A stretch of 64,000 nucleotides of DNA, from NCBI RefSeq assembly GCF_028858725.1, contig NC_084774.1:8840001-8904000 (forward strand), given 5' to 3'. Positions 52,801 through 64,000 of the stretch are shown here, piece after piece. Each line of letters starts with the position of its first letter. The stretch's first letter is position 1. Under the pieces are notes generated by a model. The model was not told the DNA's origin and did no database searches. It saw only the letters and a program-made list of their open reading frames with translations. The stretch comes from Colius striatus (taxonomy: Eukaryota; Chordata; Aves; Coliiformes; Coliidae). The translations under genes and the position numbers were made by a program.

Positions 52801-55125
52801 GTCCAAGGCCAAGATGTATCAGTTACAGACATGCTGTGTGACCACAGCCATTTGGGGTCTTTGGATCTTGGTTTCTTTTGCAATAACTGGGTATTACTGC
52901 ACTTGCCCAATATACAGTGGTGTTATCTGTATAAACATCCTCAGAGAATACAGGACACTAAGCATGTAGAGGTACCTTGAAAGAATAAAAGGATTGTTTG
53001 GAAATATCCTGAGCACCTCTTCACCAGCTGGGGTGTGCCAAAGGGCTACAGTACATGTACTTAGTCTTTGGTTGCTCTCCAGCTTTTGTGGTATTCCTAA
53101 ATCACAGGCAAAGATGTGAATACCAGTTTAACTCCCTTCTGGACATGAGACCTTTTTCTTTCAATGTCAGCTCACACATGGAAGAACAAAGCCCATATCA
53201 GCAGGGCAACTGGAAGGGATTAGCCAGGCACGTTGTTTCCATTTCATTTAGGAGTATAGGAGTCTTAGTGAGCTTCAGGTCCCTCCAAGTATTGTCACCA
53301 GGAATCATCAGCCCCATTCACCCCACGAAAGCTTGAAGTTGCAATTCACCCTGCAATGGATCTTTAGAGACACCCACCTGAGATCCTCACAGAGCCTACA
53401 TGGTGCCAGCAAAGAAGATATGACTTAGACTTGAGAAAAATCAAATCTTTTCTGAGGATTTAAGTGCCTTGTTTGGATACAGTAGCTTAAAAAGTGATAT
53501 GAAAAATGCCTACAATAGATTCTTTGGCTTGTAAAACTGAAGGCCCAACAAAAGTACCATACATTTCTGAGGCCATACAGAGTTGATCAAAATCACATTT
53601 CTTGAGATGGAGATTTTGTCAGAGAGGATTCTGGCTCTCCAGCATGTGCAGTAGAAGTGTCAGGACAGGTATCCACCAATACCACCCAGAAATAGTGTGA
53701 CAGGATTACCTGGGCCTACACAGAGTCAGACAGCTCTCATTTCAGTGTAGGAAGAGGAAACCTTGGGATCTGCCAAGGCACATTTCCCATGCCCAGCTGT
53801 GAGGCCAGGAATGACAAATTGGTGTTTCCTCTTGGCTCCACCTTCTCAGACACACTATAATCAGAGAAAAGCCCATAAGGCTGTCACCTTACTGCATCAT
53901 TTCATAATCTCACGTCTCTTTCTCCAACCCAGATGCCTACAAATGGTGAGGAGAGTTATGCAGCCCTGCAGAGTGCAGCCAGCCACCCCTCTGCAGTGTC
54001 CAGCAGCACAAAGCCTTGTGCAGTGCTGTGGGGAGGAGGTGCAAAGGCTCTGTCCCTGCAAGGTCTGCCCAGCAGCAGGGCCAGCACTGCAGCTGAGCCT
54101 GCACTGAGCATGTGCCGCCCATTCTGCTGCTCCAGCACTGAAAACAACCACCTCTGCCAGGAGCAAACGCCTGAGGTGGTAGGGAGAAAAGAGAGAGGAC
54201 TGCTGGGCTGAGAGAAGCCAGCCCTGTTTCTTTTCATCTCAGGGATTTGTTTAAACAAACACAAGAAAATCTTCCCAAGGGGGATGAGCCCCGAGGCATC
54301 AGCTGCAGACAACTGCAGCTGCTCTCCCTTCAGCAGGGATTTGCTTTTGCTGCAGATAAAGGAGAAAATAATGAAGAAAGCAAACAAGACTCTTTCCTTA
54401 ATTTAAGGATTCATTTGTCTTTTCCTCCTGCTATTCCAGGCTATTCTCTGTTTCTGCTATAAGTGCCATAGGTGATGGGGAGTTGCCCCCTGCAAAGGCA
54501 GCTGGGCGAGGCTCAGCCCCTCTCCCTCCCTTGGCACACACCGCCCTATTCTCCTTCCTCCTGCCACAGCACTACTTTCCAACGACTTTCCACCCCTTGC
54601 AATTGTTTCTCTACTTGACCTGAGCCACAGGGAAACACAATTTCTCTGAAGCACACGCTTCTTCACCATCTTAAGTCTCCTTTGACAGTAAAACTGCATC
54701 TTTGGGAAGGTGCAAGATGCCATCGGCATGCGGTGGGCTGGGCTGGTGAGAATGCACCAGCTGGGAAATGCACGTTATGCCTACGTGTGTCTCAGTCACC
54801 ACCTCGTCCATCTCAAGTTCGATGCAACCTTGGTTTAGATGGCTGGTAAGTCTGATCTGTCCCTCCCACCCTCATCCTGCAAATGATCTCCAATCCAGTT
54901 CTGTAGGGAAGGCAGGCAGATGGGTGGGACCTGCCGAGCGTGCACTGCCGCACAGGTTTGTTGAAACAAGGGTACTTACAGAAATAAATACAATGGCTGG
55001 AGATTTTCTAGCACAGACACATATTTATTCAATGCTGCTTTGCCATCTTTAATTGCTGCTTTGCCATCTTTAATTGCATGCAAAGCCAGCTCGGGATCAG
55101 CTGCATCCTAACACTCTCCCCTCTT

Positions 55126-55158
<33 letters not shown>

Positions 55159-56398
55159 CCCCCATCGCTCTTGTCTCTCTCTCCTATGCATCTACTGGTC
55201 TTTCAGAAGGAAAAAGGAATTGAAAATGCACAGCAGGACACATGAGCAAAGGCCAGTGAATGAGGGAAGAAGTGCTGCCCATCTCCTCCTGGCTGGTTCC
55301 CTGCCGGGGGAGGCACAAAGCACTGCCTACTTTTCCTTTTTGTCTTCTGTTCCCACATCCCAACCCTCCAGGGTTTAGCTTCCTCCACCCAAGCTCCTCT
55401 TCATACACTGCAGAAACCAGAGTCATTTCAAGGGAAAAAAAGCAAAACTTGGGGTTTGTTTTAAAGAAAAAGACCCTCTAAACCCACCCACAGTTCACTG
55501 TACATTTCAAGTTCTTCTTCTCCTTTACCCACCTTCCTAGTTTCAGCCATCTGAATCCCTTCCTCCCCAGTTAAAAGGAGCAAAACACACCTTTAGGCTG
55601 GAGGGAAGCAGCCCAGCATGCTCAGGGCAGGCTGCCATCCTGCAGCCAAAGCCAAGCCCTGTGCCGGGCTCCGGGGCAGCCCCGCTGCCGCTCCTGTTAG
55701 TGCTGCAGAAGGGAGGAAGGGCTTCCCTTGCAGCATTTGCTTCCACCCAACGCCATCAGAGGACCGCTCCCCTGTAGCATCTTCTAAGGAGGAAACGTGA
55801 GCTGTGGAAGCAATCTAGGGATGGGAAGCCCTGAGAATACACAGAAACCCACCCAGGTTATTCTGGTTGTTTTTGGGAGCATTTTTTAGGCTGTTACTGT
55901 CAGTCTCTTGTCTGTGTCTTTCCTTCCAACACCCAATAAGACAACGTATGATCTTCACAAAACCAAAGCCAGTTGCTGATTTCTCTGCAGCCAGCTACAC
56001 AACATGCATTTTGTTTCTTGTAAAAAAAGGAAAAAGCAGCTCTACCACATTTCAAACATAACAACAAGCAGTAATGCAGCAGCATCTTATGGCACAATGT
56101 AACAGCAGCAATATTTTAAACTGGCAAGTTTATCACATGTGTCTTCATATTAAAATAAAAAGCCCACCTGCTGTCTTGCATCAGAGGGGTGTGTGTATGG
56201 GGGAGGAAGGGGAACAATGCTGCCATACCAGCTGCCTCCTCATCAGAGAACACCCCCAAAATGCATGGGAACAAAAAGAACCCCAAACCAAACCCTCAGA
56301 ATAACAATAAAAAGGTATAAAACCTGATGGTTCTACAAGGAGGTTGATGACAAGCCCCCTCAAAAGGCGTCTGTCCTACCTGAGACGGTGCTGGCCAT
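46807..56398 (-). CDS. STMN3: STMN3, stathmin-3 (SCLIP)
   Basis: Neuronal stathmin-family phosphoprotein that sequesters tubulin dimers and destabilises microtubules; membrane-anchored to Golgi and vesicles by palmitoylation. Join on the minus strand: 56398-56380, 49258-49163, 48718-48543, 47860-47669, 46866-46807; 543 nt encode 180 residues, the same length as the human protein. Residues 1-38 are the membrane-anchoring part with Cys22 and Cys24 (LSLICSCF). The stathmin-like domain (about 39-180) has [20 protein letters not shown], a proline/serine segment ([10 protein letters not shown]) and a long alpha-helical region. The last intron uses a GC donor. Confidence 0.96.
46867..47668 (-). other. 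STMN3: STMN3 intron 4, GC-AG type, holding a CR1
   Basis: The donor is AAG|GCGAGT (47668-47663), not GT; the acceptor is a standard AG. Joining at this point restores REK|ELHAAEV exactly as in stathmins. Reading past the donor instead gives an unrelated tail beginning ASVAPHEGG. Confidence 0.85.
47085..47480 (-). repeat. CR1 retroposon fragment
   Basis: Inverted CR1 in STMN3 intron 4, from 'catagaatcagaatcgtttc' through 'gctacctgggccaactgctg'. More diverged than most copies here. Confidence 0.82.
47669..47860 (-). CDS. STMN3: STMN3 coding exon 4
   Basis: 192 nt, residues 98-161: [40 protein letters not shown] and [20 protein letters not shown], ending LREK. This is the core tubulin-binding helix of the stathmin-like domain. 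Acceptor CCCGCAG. Confidence 0.96.
47861..48542. other. STMN3 intron 3
   Basis: Unique sequence; nothing recognised. Confidence 0.6.
48543..48718 (-). CDS. STMN3: STMN3 coding exon 3
   Basis: 176 nt, residues 39-97, from [20 protein letters not shown] to [17 protein letters not shown]. Contains serines followed by proline typical of stathmin phosphorylation sites. Acceptor CTCAAAG, donor GTAACA. Confidence 0.96.
48719..49162. other. STMN3 intron 2
   Basis: 444 bp of unique sequence; nothing recognised. Confidence 0.6.
49163..49258 (-). CDS. STMN3: STMN3 coding exon 2 (palmitoylation segment)
   Basis: 96 nt, residues 7-39: [20 protein letters not shown] then [12 protein letters not shown]. 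Cys22 and Cys24 are the membrane-targeting cysteines of the family. Acceptor TTTTTCAG, donor GTAGGT. Confidence 0.95.
49700..50066 (+). promoter_or_regulatory. Intronic CpG island with plus-strand exon-like ORF
   Basis: CpG-dense segment in STMN3 intron 1. On the plus strand an ATG at 50010 opens [19 protein letters not shown] and runs into a consensus donor, GAGAC|GTAAGT, after base 50066. Longer open frames upstream reflect GC richness. It could be an alternative promoter, an antisense non-coding RNA or an unrelated gene start. No known protein is recognised. Confidence 0.35.
55127..55157. repeat. 31-base C homopolymer
   Basis: Uninterrupted C run on plus within STMN3 intron 1, followed by GCCCCC. 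Length is probably polymorphic or imprecise in the assembly. Confidence 0.9.
56380..56398 (-). CDS. STMN3: STMN3 coding exon 1 (start codon)
   Basis: 19 coding nt: ATG GCC AGC ACC GTC TCA G, i.e. MASTVS plus the first base of Ala7. Donor GTAGGA. The first residues MAST and the one-base overhang match stathmin family first exons. Confidence 0.9.
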
Positions 56399-56700
56399 GC
56401 TGCTGCGGCGGGAGCGGAGCGGGTGCTGCAGGAGCAGGAGCGGAGGGAGCTGTGGAGGTGCTGCAATGCTGCGGGGAGGGAGGACTGACTCAGCTGGAGG
56501 GGGCTGCAGCCATCCACGGCAGGGAGAGGCTGGAGAGCCCAGAGAAAGGGAAGGGGTGGAAAGAAAAAGAAGGGTCACTAGTTCAGAATATTAATTAGCG
56601 TATCGGGCCTCCTTTCCTGGGTGGCTTCGGCAGCAGATCCCTCCCAGGCAGGACTGCCTGCCAGAGACAGACCCGCAGCGGGGGGAGGGCAGCAGACACA
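56399..56700 (-). promoter_or_regulatory. STMN3: STMN3 5' UTR and promoter region
   Basis: GC-rich with several CpG immediately upstream of the start codon, then an AT-rich box (aatattaattag, about 56585-56598) roughly 190 bp upstream. No clear TATA box at a fixed distance and no RE1/NRSE site was found by eye. Start site unknown. Confidence 0.45.
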
Positions 56701-59700
56701 CCCAGCCAGGCTCTAGCGAAAGAGGATTCTTCCTCCTCTTCCTCCCTTTCTTGTCTGCCTTACATGGGCTAAACCGCTCTTTCCCTTCTGAGGGCAGAAA
56801 TAAGCAAATTCACAGATCCTGTTTGTTTTTAATTCATCCGTGCCAAGGCAGTGCCCCCCTACAGGGCCAGGTCTGGGGCCTGGCTTAGCCAGGCTGAGCT
56901 GTGAAACCCAAACCTTGCAGCAGTTTTAGGCAGGCAGCAAAGGGAGGAGAGATCCCAAACAGGCTTGGCATTTTTAGGTATGGGTTTGGGTTTTTTTTTT
57001 TGTTGCACCAAAAGCACAAAAGGGGCTGCAGTTGGAGGGGAAACTGCTGTAAAAGTAGCTGAGGAAGAGCAGAACAGAGCCTTCTGAATTCAGTGGGACT
57101 TCTCCAGATCTCTCTCCCTTCCAGGCACCAGGAGCTCACTCTTTTTCCTTTTCTGTTCTGTTTTCTATTGTCTCTATCCTTTCCATTTGTGGCTGTTGCT
57201 AAGGGCCAACACATCTGTGCTTTTAGAGTATCACACACACACTTGGGACCAAGAAGCCTTTCCCAGTCCCTTTTGCCAGCTGCACCCACCCCACCACAGC
57301 ACAAGCCCCACCCAAGGCCTGCAGCTCTGATGCCACACCATCCTCCCAGCCTGTGGCCCCCTCAAGCCAGACATTATCCTGCTGCCTGCACATCTCCTCT
57401 GGCTGGAAACACCCCGAGTTTCCCAGCACGCTGCACTGCAGACACTCCCAAACAATTCCAGCAGCTGCAGGGAATGGCAGGTTAGTTTAGTAGCTGCCAG
57501 CACTCTGGACTGGCCAGGGGCAGAAGCCACAGGCAGCACCAACTAAATTCAGTTAAGAGGACAGATTTCTCTTTGTGCCCATTTCTCCCCCAGACTCCAA
57601 GTGTCCTTTTCCTTCATCACTGTATGTAAGAAGAAAGAACCTAGAAAATAAGTCTGACTCAGGACAACAGTAACACTGTCCACAGATTTTCAATGCCTGT
57701 TTGGACCAGGAGCTTTTTTTACTACCATTAACTGCTCCCTGTTCTGTCCAAGGCTTGTTTCATAGTTGCAATTCCCATTACTATCTCCTTGGGTTGAATC
57801 TCCAAGACTTTATAGGTCATCTTGAAGGCAAGGAGGATGAATTGTGTAAAAGAATTGAGGGAGAGAAATGAGCAACATCAGCACTAAACCAGGATAATGT
57901 TTCCCTGAAGGCAAGAGAATGAAGAAGGCTATTCTGATGTTTCCTCTCTAGCATCTATCATGTGCACTTGAGAAATGAGGCCAAGATGTACAAAAGATGT
58001 GGACCAGGAAGAAGAGGAATTGTACTAATTCAGTCAGGTAAAGGTGTCAAGGAAGCTGGGAATTCAGGTCACCCTAGGCTCTGCTCAGCTACAACAGGTA
58101 GTGCATGTACAACAGGTGAAGAATGAGCAACTGCAAATGGCAAAGACCAGCAAGTGTTGGACACATGAAGCCATCAAACTCAGCTCTACTGCTTCCCTTC
58201 CAGCCTCCAACAAATCACTAACCCCATCTGCTTCGGTTTCTTCCCCTGTAAAATGAGTATTTACTCATCTTCCTAATAAGAGGATGACTGTGAGGAAAAT
58301 TGGTGGGTCAAAGTGGAAAGGCATTTGGTTATTTCCCATCAGGAAAGGCTCTGGATTATCTGGATTCAAAGGAATCAAATAATTTTGTGGTCAAACAAAA
58401 GTTTTAGATGGTTGCTATGGGAACCCATCACATCTCCTCAGAAAGACAATGAATGGCAACTTAATCCTCTCCTGTCTGAAAAGGGGGAAATAACCTTCAT
58501 GGCAACCACAGGAGCTTCACAGTTGGTCACTGCAGCTCTCCAAACTCTTTTGTCACATTTCTCAAGATTCTTGCTTGTATGGGCAGAGAAATCCTGCCTG
58601 GGTGGTGCAGAACAAAAGGATGATGCTTCACTTTGCATTTCTGCACTGCACAAGCGTTCTGCTTGCTGGGATCTCTGCAGTTTGGTTCAGCCACTCACAC
58701 ATCCACTTCCTCACAGAGCTTAAGGAACGTCTTTGCCAAGGTTTTTCTTTTGTACTTGTTATTTCCTCTTGAAGGCACCACTTCAAATGAAAAATAGCTA
58801 ATCCGAATCTTTCCCATCCACTAAGGAGAGAGCAGTAGAGATGCCCTGGTGCTGCTGCCCATATGTAGATACTATTGTGTGTGTAGGGATTGGGCTTTCT
58901 GTGCTACTCTGACAAACTGAACCCCTCCTCATTTCTCATCCTCTCTCTTCTGCAACCTTATTAAGGGATAAAAAACCACCCAGCCTCTTTGAACTGACAA
59001 AATCTTGTTTTCTCCAACCTCAGTTTTCAAAAGAAACTGGTGTAGCCATGCTGCAGGCAGACTCACCACCACTGGCACTGGAACCTTGGCCAGGGGAGGT
59101 AAAAGGTGCAGAGGAACAACCCTCCTGAAGGCTGAGGAGCCCTCACAGCCAGTGCTGACTCATGTTTGCCACTGGACAGCAGTGCATCTGCTGACTCACA
59201 GTCCTTTTTGGGTTTGGCAACCTTCCAGCTCTTCTCTCTCAGTAGATAAAGCTGCTTCAATCAGCACCACTTCAATAAATCCAAATAACCTTGTTTGATA
59301 CACTATTGACATTATTATTCAATATAGGAAAGATACATTTATAGTATTCCTTATATTAATGACATTTTAAACCTTTATTCTCTGGAATACCTCACCCCAC
59401 ACTCATTTTATAGTCTTTTCAGAGACATTTGTTTGGCAGCCTAATCTGGTACAGGTGGTATGAAATGAAAGAGTTCAGTCAGAAACGTAACAAAACCAGC
59501 TGTTACCTTTTGTGTGGAGTGCTGGGATGATCCAAAGGATTAACTCCATGCTCTCTAGCCCACTTGCTACAACTAAGGGCAGTTTATAACTCAGGGAAAT
59601 TGAGCTCACAGAGTTTAATGCCTGGCAAGCAAAACAGCAACACACATAAGCTCCCCTAACTGAACACCTGGAAGACATAGAACATACCAGAAGAGTAGAA

Positions 59701-61200
59701 GAGAAACATCTACATAATGTACTTCAGTTTAAGGTCTGTTCCTCTTAATAGTTATTTGTCTTTTCTTTAAATAGTAGTACATTTCTACATACAAACAAGC
59801 TGTGCAGCTTGGTAGGAATAAAGATGTTTTAAAGCCACAACAAAACAAGCTGCATCCTATGCTACATCTGCACAGTAACCACCTCACAGCACGAGATGTG
59901 TAAAGTACAGAGAGGGTAAAATATTTTCTCCTTACCTTCTTCCTCATATAACTACATAAAATATGGTGTTTCCTATACATTTGTTAAGACATTTGTATCA
60001 TTTGCTAGAGTCTTACAAACCAAGTGTCCAACAGACCAGTTCTGAGTGCACTACAATCACACACATGTGTAGAACCAAACCTCAGCCTGAGCAACTGAAA
60101 TGCTGGTGCTGCCATTCCTGGCTGTGTGCACACAGTGACAGGGAACTGAAGGCTGAAAGAATCATGGTAAAAGCAAAGCAGGGAACAAAGGAGCTGTACA
60201 TTCCCCCCTAATAAAAGACACCTATCAGAATTCATTACTGCTCTTAATGCAGAAGCTACAAGGCTCAACATAATGACATAGTGATGCTCCTATCTTAAAC
60301 ACTGTTTCAACAAGGAACGCTTTAGCACTGTGCCTTCACTGACAGGCAGCACCACTGAAAGGTGGCTGAGGTGCAACACAAAGCACAGCAGTGCGCTGGA
60401 GAAAAACCCTGGTCAAAGGTTCTGCTTGGCTGCCTTGGTTTGCTAATGAAGGGGAGAAATGCCAGGGCCGGGAGGGCTCACAAACACGTTGGGAACCAAA
60501 CAGGGCTGATCATAGAATCATAAAATGGTAGGGGTTGGAAAGGACCTTTAGAGATCATCCAGTTCAAGCCCCCTGCTAAAGTAGGTCCCACAGGAACGTG
60601 TCCAGGTGGGTTTGGAAACCTCCTGAGGAGCCTCCACACCCTCCCTGGGCAGCCTGGGCCAGGGCTCCCTCACCTCACAGTGAGCTTTTCCTTCCATTTA
60701 AATGGAACCTTTTGTGCTAGTTTCTTCCCATCACCTCTTGTCCTGTCACTGGATACAACAGAAAAAAAGTGCTGCCTCAACCTCCTGACACCCACCAGTG
60801 AGATATTTGTAACTATGAATGAGCTCCCCCCTCAGTCATCTCCAGACTGAACAGCCCCAGGTCCCGCAGCCTTTCCTCAGCAGGAAGATGTTCCAGTCCC
60901 CTGATCATCTTGGTGGCCCTGCACTGGCCTCTCTCCAGCAGTTCCCTGTCCTTCTGGAGCTGGGGAGCCCAGAACTGGCCACAGGACTCCAGATGAGGCC
61001 TCAGCAGGGCAGAGCAGAGGGGGAGCAGAACCTTCCTCACCCTGCTCCCCACACTCTTCCTGATGCATCCGAGGATGCCATTGGCTTCTTGATGGATCTT
61101 AAAAATACTGACACATTGCTGCTTTTAACAACCAAACGGCCACTCTCCTGCCTCTTCAGGGCCAAGCCTCGGCCTCCACTCCAGCCATGGTGTAGCTGAG
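56700..61200. other. Intergenic STMN3-RTEL1
   Basis: The two genes are divergently transcribed. No coding exon is recognised. Contents: AT-richer unique sequence and one inverted CR1 at 60.5-61.1 kb. Confidence 0.6.
60510..61100 (-). repeat. CR1 retroposon (about 0.6 kb)
   Basis: Inverted CR1 with a well preserved 3' end ('catagaatcataaaatggta', 'ggttggaaaggacctttaga'), upstream of the RTEL1 promoter. Confidence 0.88.
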
Positions 61201-61421
61201 AGACCCTCCAGCTGGACCACGCTCCAGGCCCGGCATGGCCTAAACGCCACCTGCCTTGGTCCTCTCCTGCCGCAGCCCCTCAGGCTCACAGGGAACGGCA
61301 CCGGAGCCTCCAGCTCCCCTCGTTCCGCGCCACTCGGGCCCGCAGCACCCGGCCATGACAGCGAGGCCTCGGCCGGACCCAGACGCGGCCTCCCGCGCCG
61401 TTCCCTTGGCAACGCCGCAGC

Positions 61422-61431
61422 TCTCGCGAGA
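61422..61431. promoter_or_regulatory. TCTCGCGAGA palindrome (CGCG element)
   Basis: Exact 10-bp palindrome. This element is known in CpG-island promoters of housekeeping genes and is bound by BANP (earlier linked to ZBTB33) when unmethylated. Confidence 0.75.
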
Positions 61432-61610
61432 GCTCCCGGCGGAAATGACGCGCGGCGCGTGAGGGCGGGGCCGGTGATGGGGCACGTGACACGGGCGCGG
61501 GGATTCCGAACGGCGGAGCGGGAGGTGAGGGGCGGCAGCGCCGCCGTGATGGCGCGTCGCCATGGCAACCGCCGCCCGAGCGGGCCTCGGCCGCGCCGCG
61601 GCCAGCGCGG

Positions 61611-61835
61611 CAACCCCGGGACCGCGGCCTCAGCCGCACCGCAGACAGCGCAGGGGCATTCCGGGATCGCGGCCTGAGCCGCACCGGGGCCAGCGGAGGG
61701 GGGTCCCGAGACCGCGGCTTGAGCCGCACCGGAGACAGCGCAGGGGGGTCCCGGGACCGCGGCTTGAGCCGCGCCGCAGACAGCGCAGGGGGGTCCCGGG
61801 ACCGCGGCTTGAGCCGCAGCGGGAGCGGAGGTCAA
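61611..61835. repeat. 45-bp GC-rich tandem repeat in RTEL1 5' region
   Basis: About five copies of a 45-bp unit (recurring gtcccgggaccgcggcttga then gccgcaccggagacagcgca), the last copies nearly identical. It lies between the inferred exon 1 donor and the coding exon, so in the first intron or 5' UTR. Because 45 is a multiple of three it is open in several frames. Confidence 0.92.
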
Positions 61836-62075
61836 GGGCCAGGCTGGGCCCTGAGTGCACGGGAACCTCCTGCTCGGTGCGGTGATGGGTGGCTGGTAAC
61901 GCCCTGTCGCGTCCCTTCCCGTCCCGAAATATGAAGCGAAACTCGTACCTGTCGGTGTTTGCTCGTGCAAATGGATCTGCCCCGATTCCGCTTCATCGCT
62001 TGACGTGACACTGGAGGGACGGCCCTTGCCTCGGCTTGGCGGCAGGGCGAATCGCCTGCCCGTGCTTCATTGCAG

Positions 62076-63972
<1,897 letters not shown>

Positions 63973-64000
63973 TAAATGTGATTTAGGATAATGTTCCTAT

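Larger units (their letters stand above)
49259..56379. other. STMN3 intron 1 (7.1 kb)
   Basis: Mostly unique, AT-richer sequence from 50.1 to 56.3 kb without recognisable exons, CR1 copies or RNA genes. It holds a CpG island at 49.7-50.05 kb and a 31-base C run at 55.13 kb. A long neuron-specific first intron is a plausible place for enhancers, but none can be named from sequence. Confidence 0.6.
61250..61900 (+). promoter_or_regulatory. RTEL1: RTEL1 CpG-island promoter
   Basis: CpG-dense, TATA-less. Elements in order: TCTCGCGAGA (61422-61431), a CGGAAAT ETS-like core near 61439, a GGGCGGGG GC box (61463-61470), CACGTGAC E-box (61483-61490). Then a candidate donor GGGAG|GTGAGG ends a non-coding exon 1 at 61524, to be spliced to the acceptor at 62074-62075. 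Exon 1 extent is inferred. Confidence 0.65.

Noticed and set aside
61125-61970. 281-codon minus-strand and 107-codon plus-strand ORFs over the RTEL1 promoter
   Set aside because: Produced by the 45-bp stop-free repeat and CpG-rich promoter; RTEL1 translation clearly starts at 62092.

Overview
The window is genomic DNA from a bird. Evidence for this is the many copies of the avian CR1 retroposon on both strands, the GC-rich gene-dense texture with CpG islands, spliced vertebrate genes, and encoded proteins that read as close relatives of known vertebrate proteins. The gene order HELZ2 - GMEB2 - STMN3 - RTEL1 matches the block on human 20q13.33, and the homologous chicken region is on chromosome 20. 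All gene names come from reading the translated exons; no database search was run.

Layout. (1) 1-12113, minus strand: HELZ2, an interferon-induced double helicase with an RNB ribonuclease-like domain. Eight coding exons give 2,269 residues with consistent splice phases and run off the left edge, so the C-terminal helicase is missing. One of these exons (76 nt, 4896-4971) is easily missed. (2) 12114-25200: presumed HELZ2 5' untranslated region and promoter, then intergenic DNA crowded with CR1 copies. A CpG island at about 17.6-18.3 kb carries, on the minus strand, an interferon-response element, a TTTAAA box and a strong splice donor. A second response-element-like site lies at 12.68 kb. (3) 25218-39640, minus strand: GMEB2, a SAND-domain DNA-binding factor with nine coding exons (520 residues) and a CpG-island promoter near 39.2-39.9 kb. 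It contains a 0.8-kb polypurine array against its last splice acceptor, a 60-bp VNTR in intron 1 and a 17-bp minisatellite in the probable 3' UTR. (4) 41.5-56.6 kb, minus strand: STMN3 (stathmin-3), five coding exons encoding exactly 180 residues, with a GC-AG last intron and a 7-kb first intron that holds its own CpG island. (5) 61.2-64.0 kb, plus strand: the 5' end of RTEL1, with a CpG-island promoter, a 45-bp GC-rich tandem repeat and the first three coding exons, running off the right edge.

The four genes are a conserved vertebrate neighbourhood, not an operon or functional cassette: an antiviral/nuclear-receptor co-factor, a transcription factor, a neuronal microtubule destabiliser and a telomere/DNA-repair helicase. 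I found no new multi-gene system. The most unusual material is repeat architecture and gene structure: the polypurine array at the GMEB2 acceptor, the non-canonical STMN3 intron, the two interferon-element candidates for HELZ2, and a possible plus-strand transcript starting inside STMN3 intron 1.
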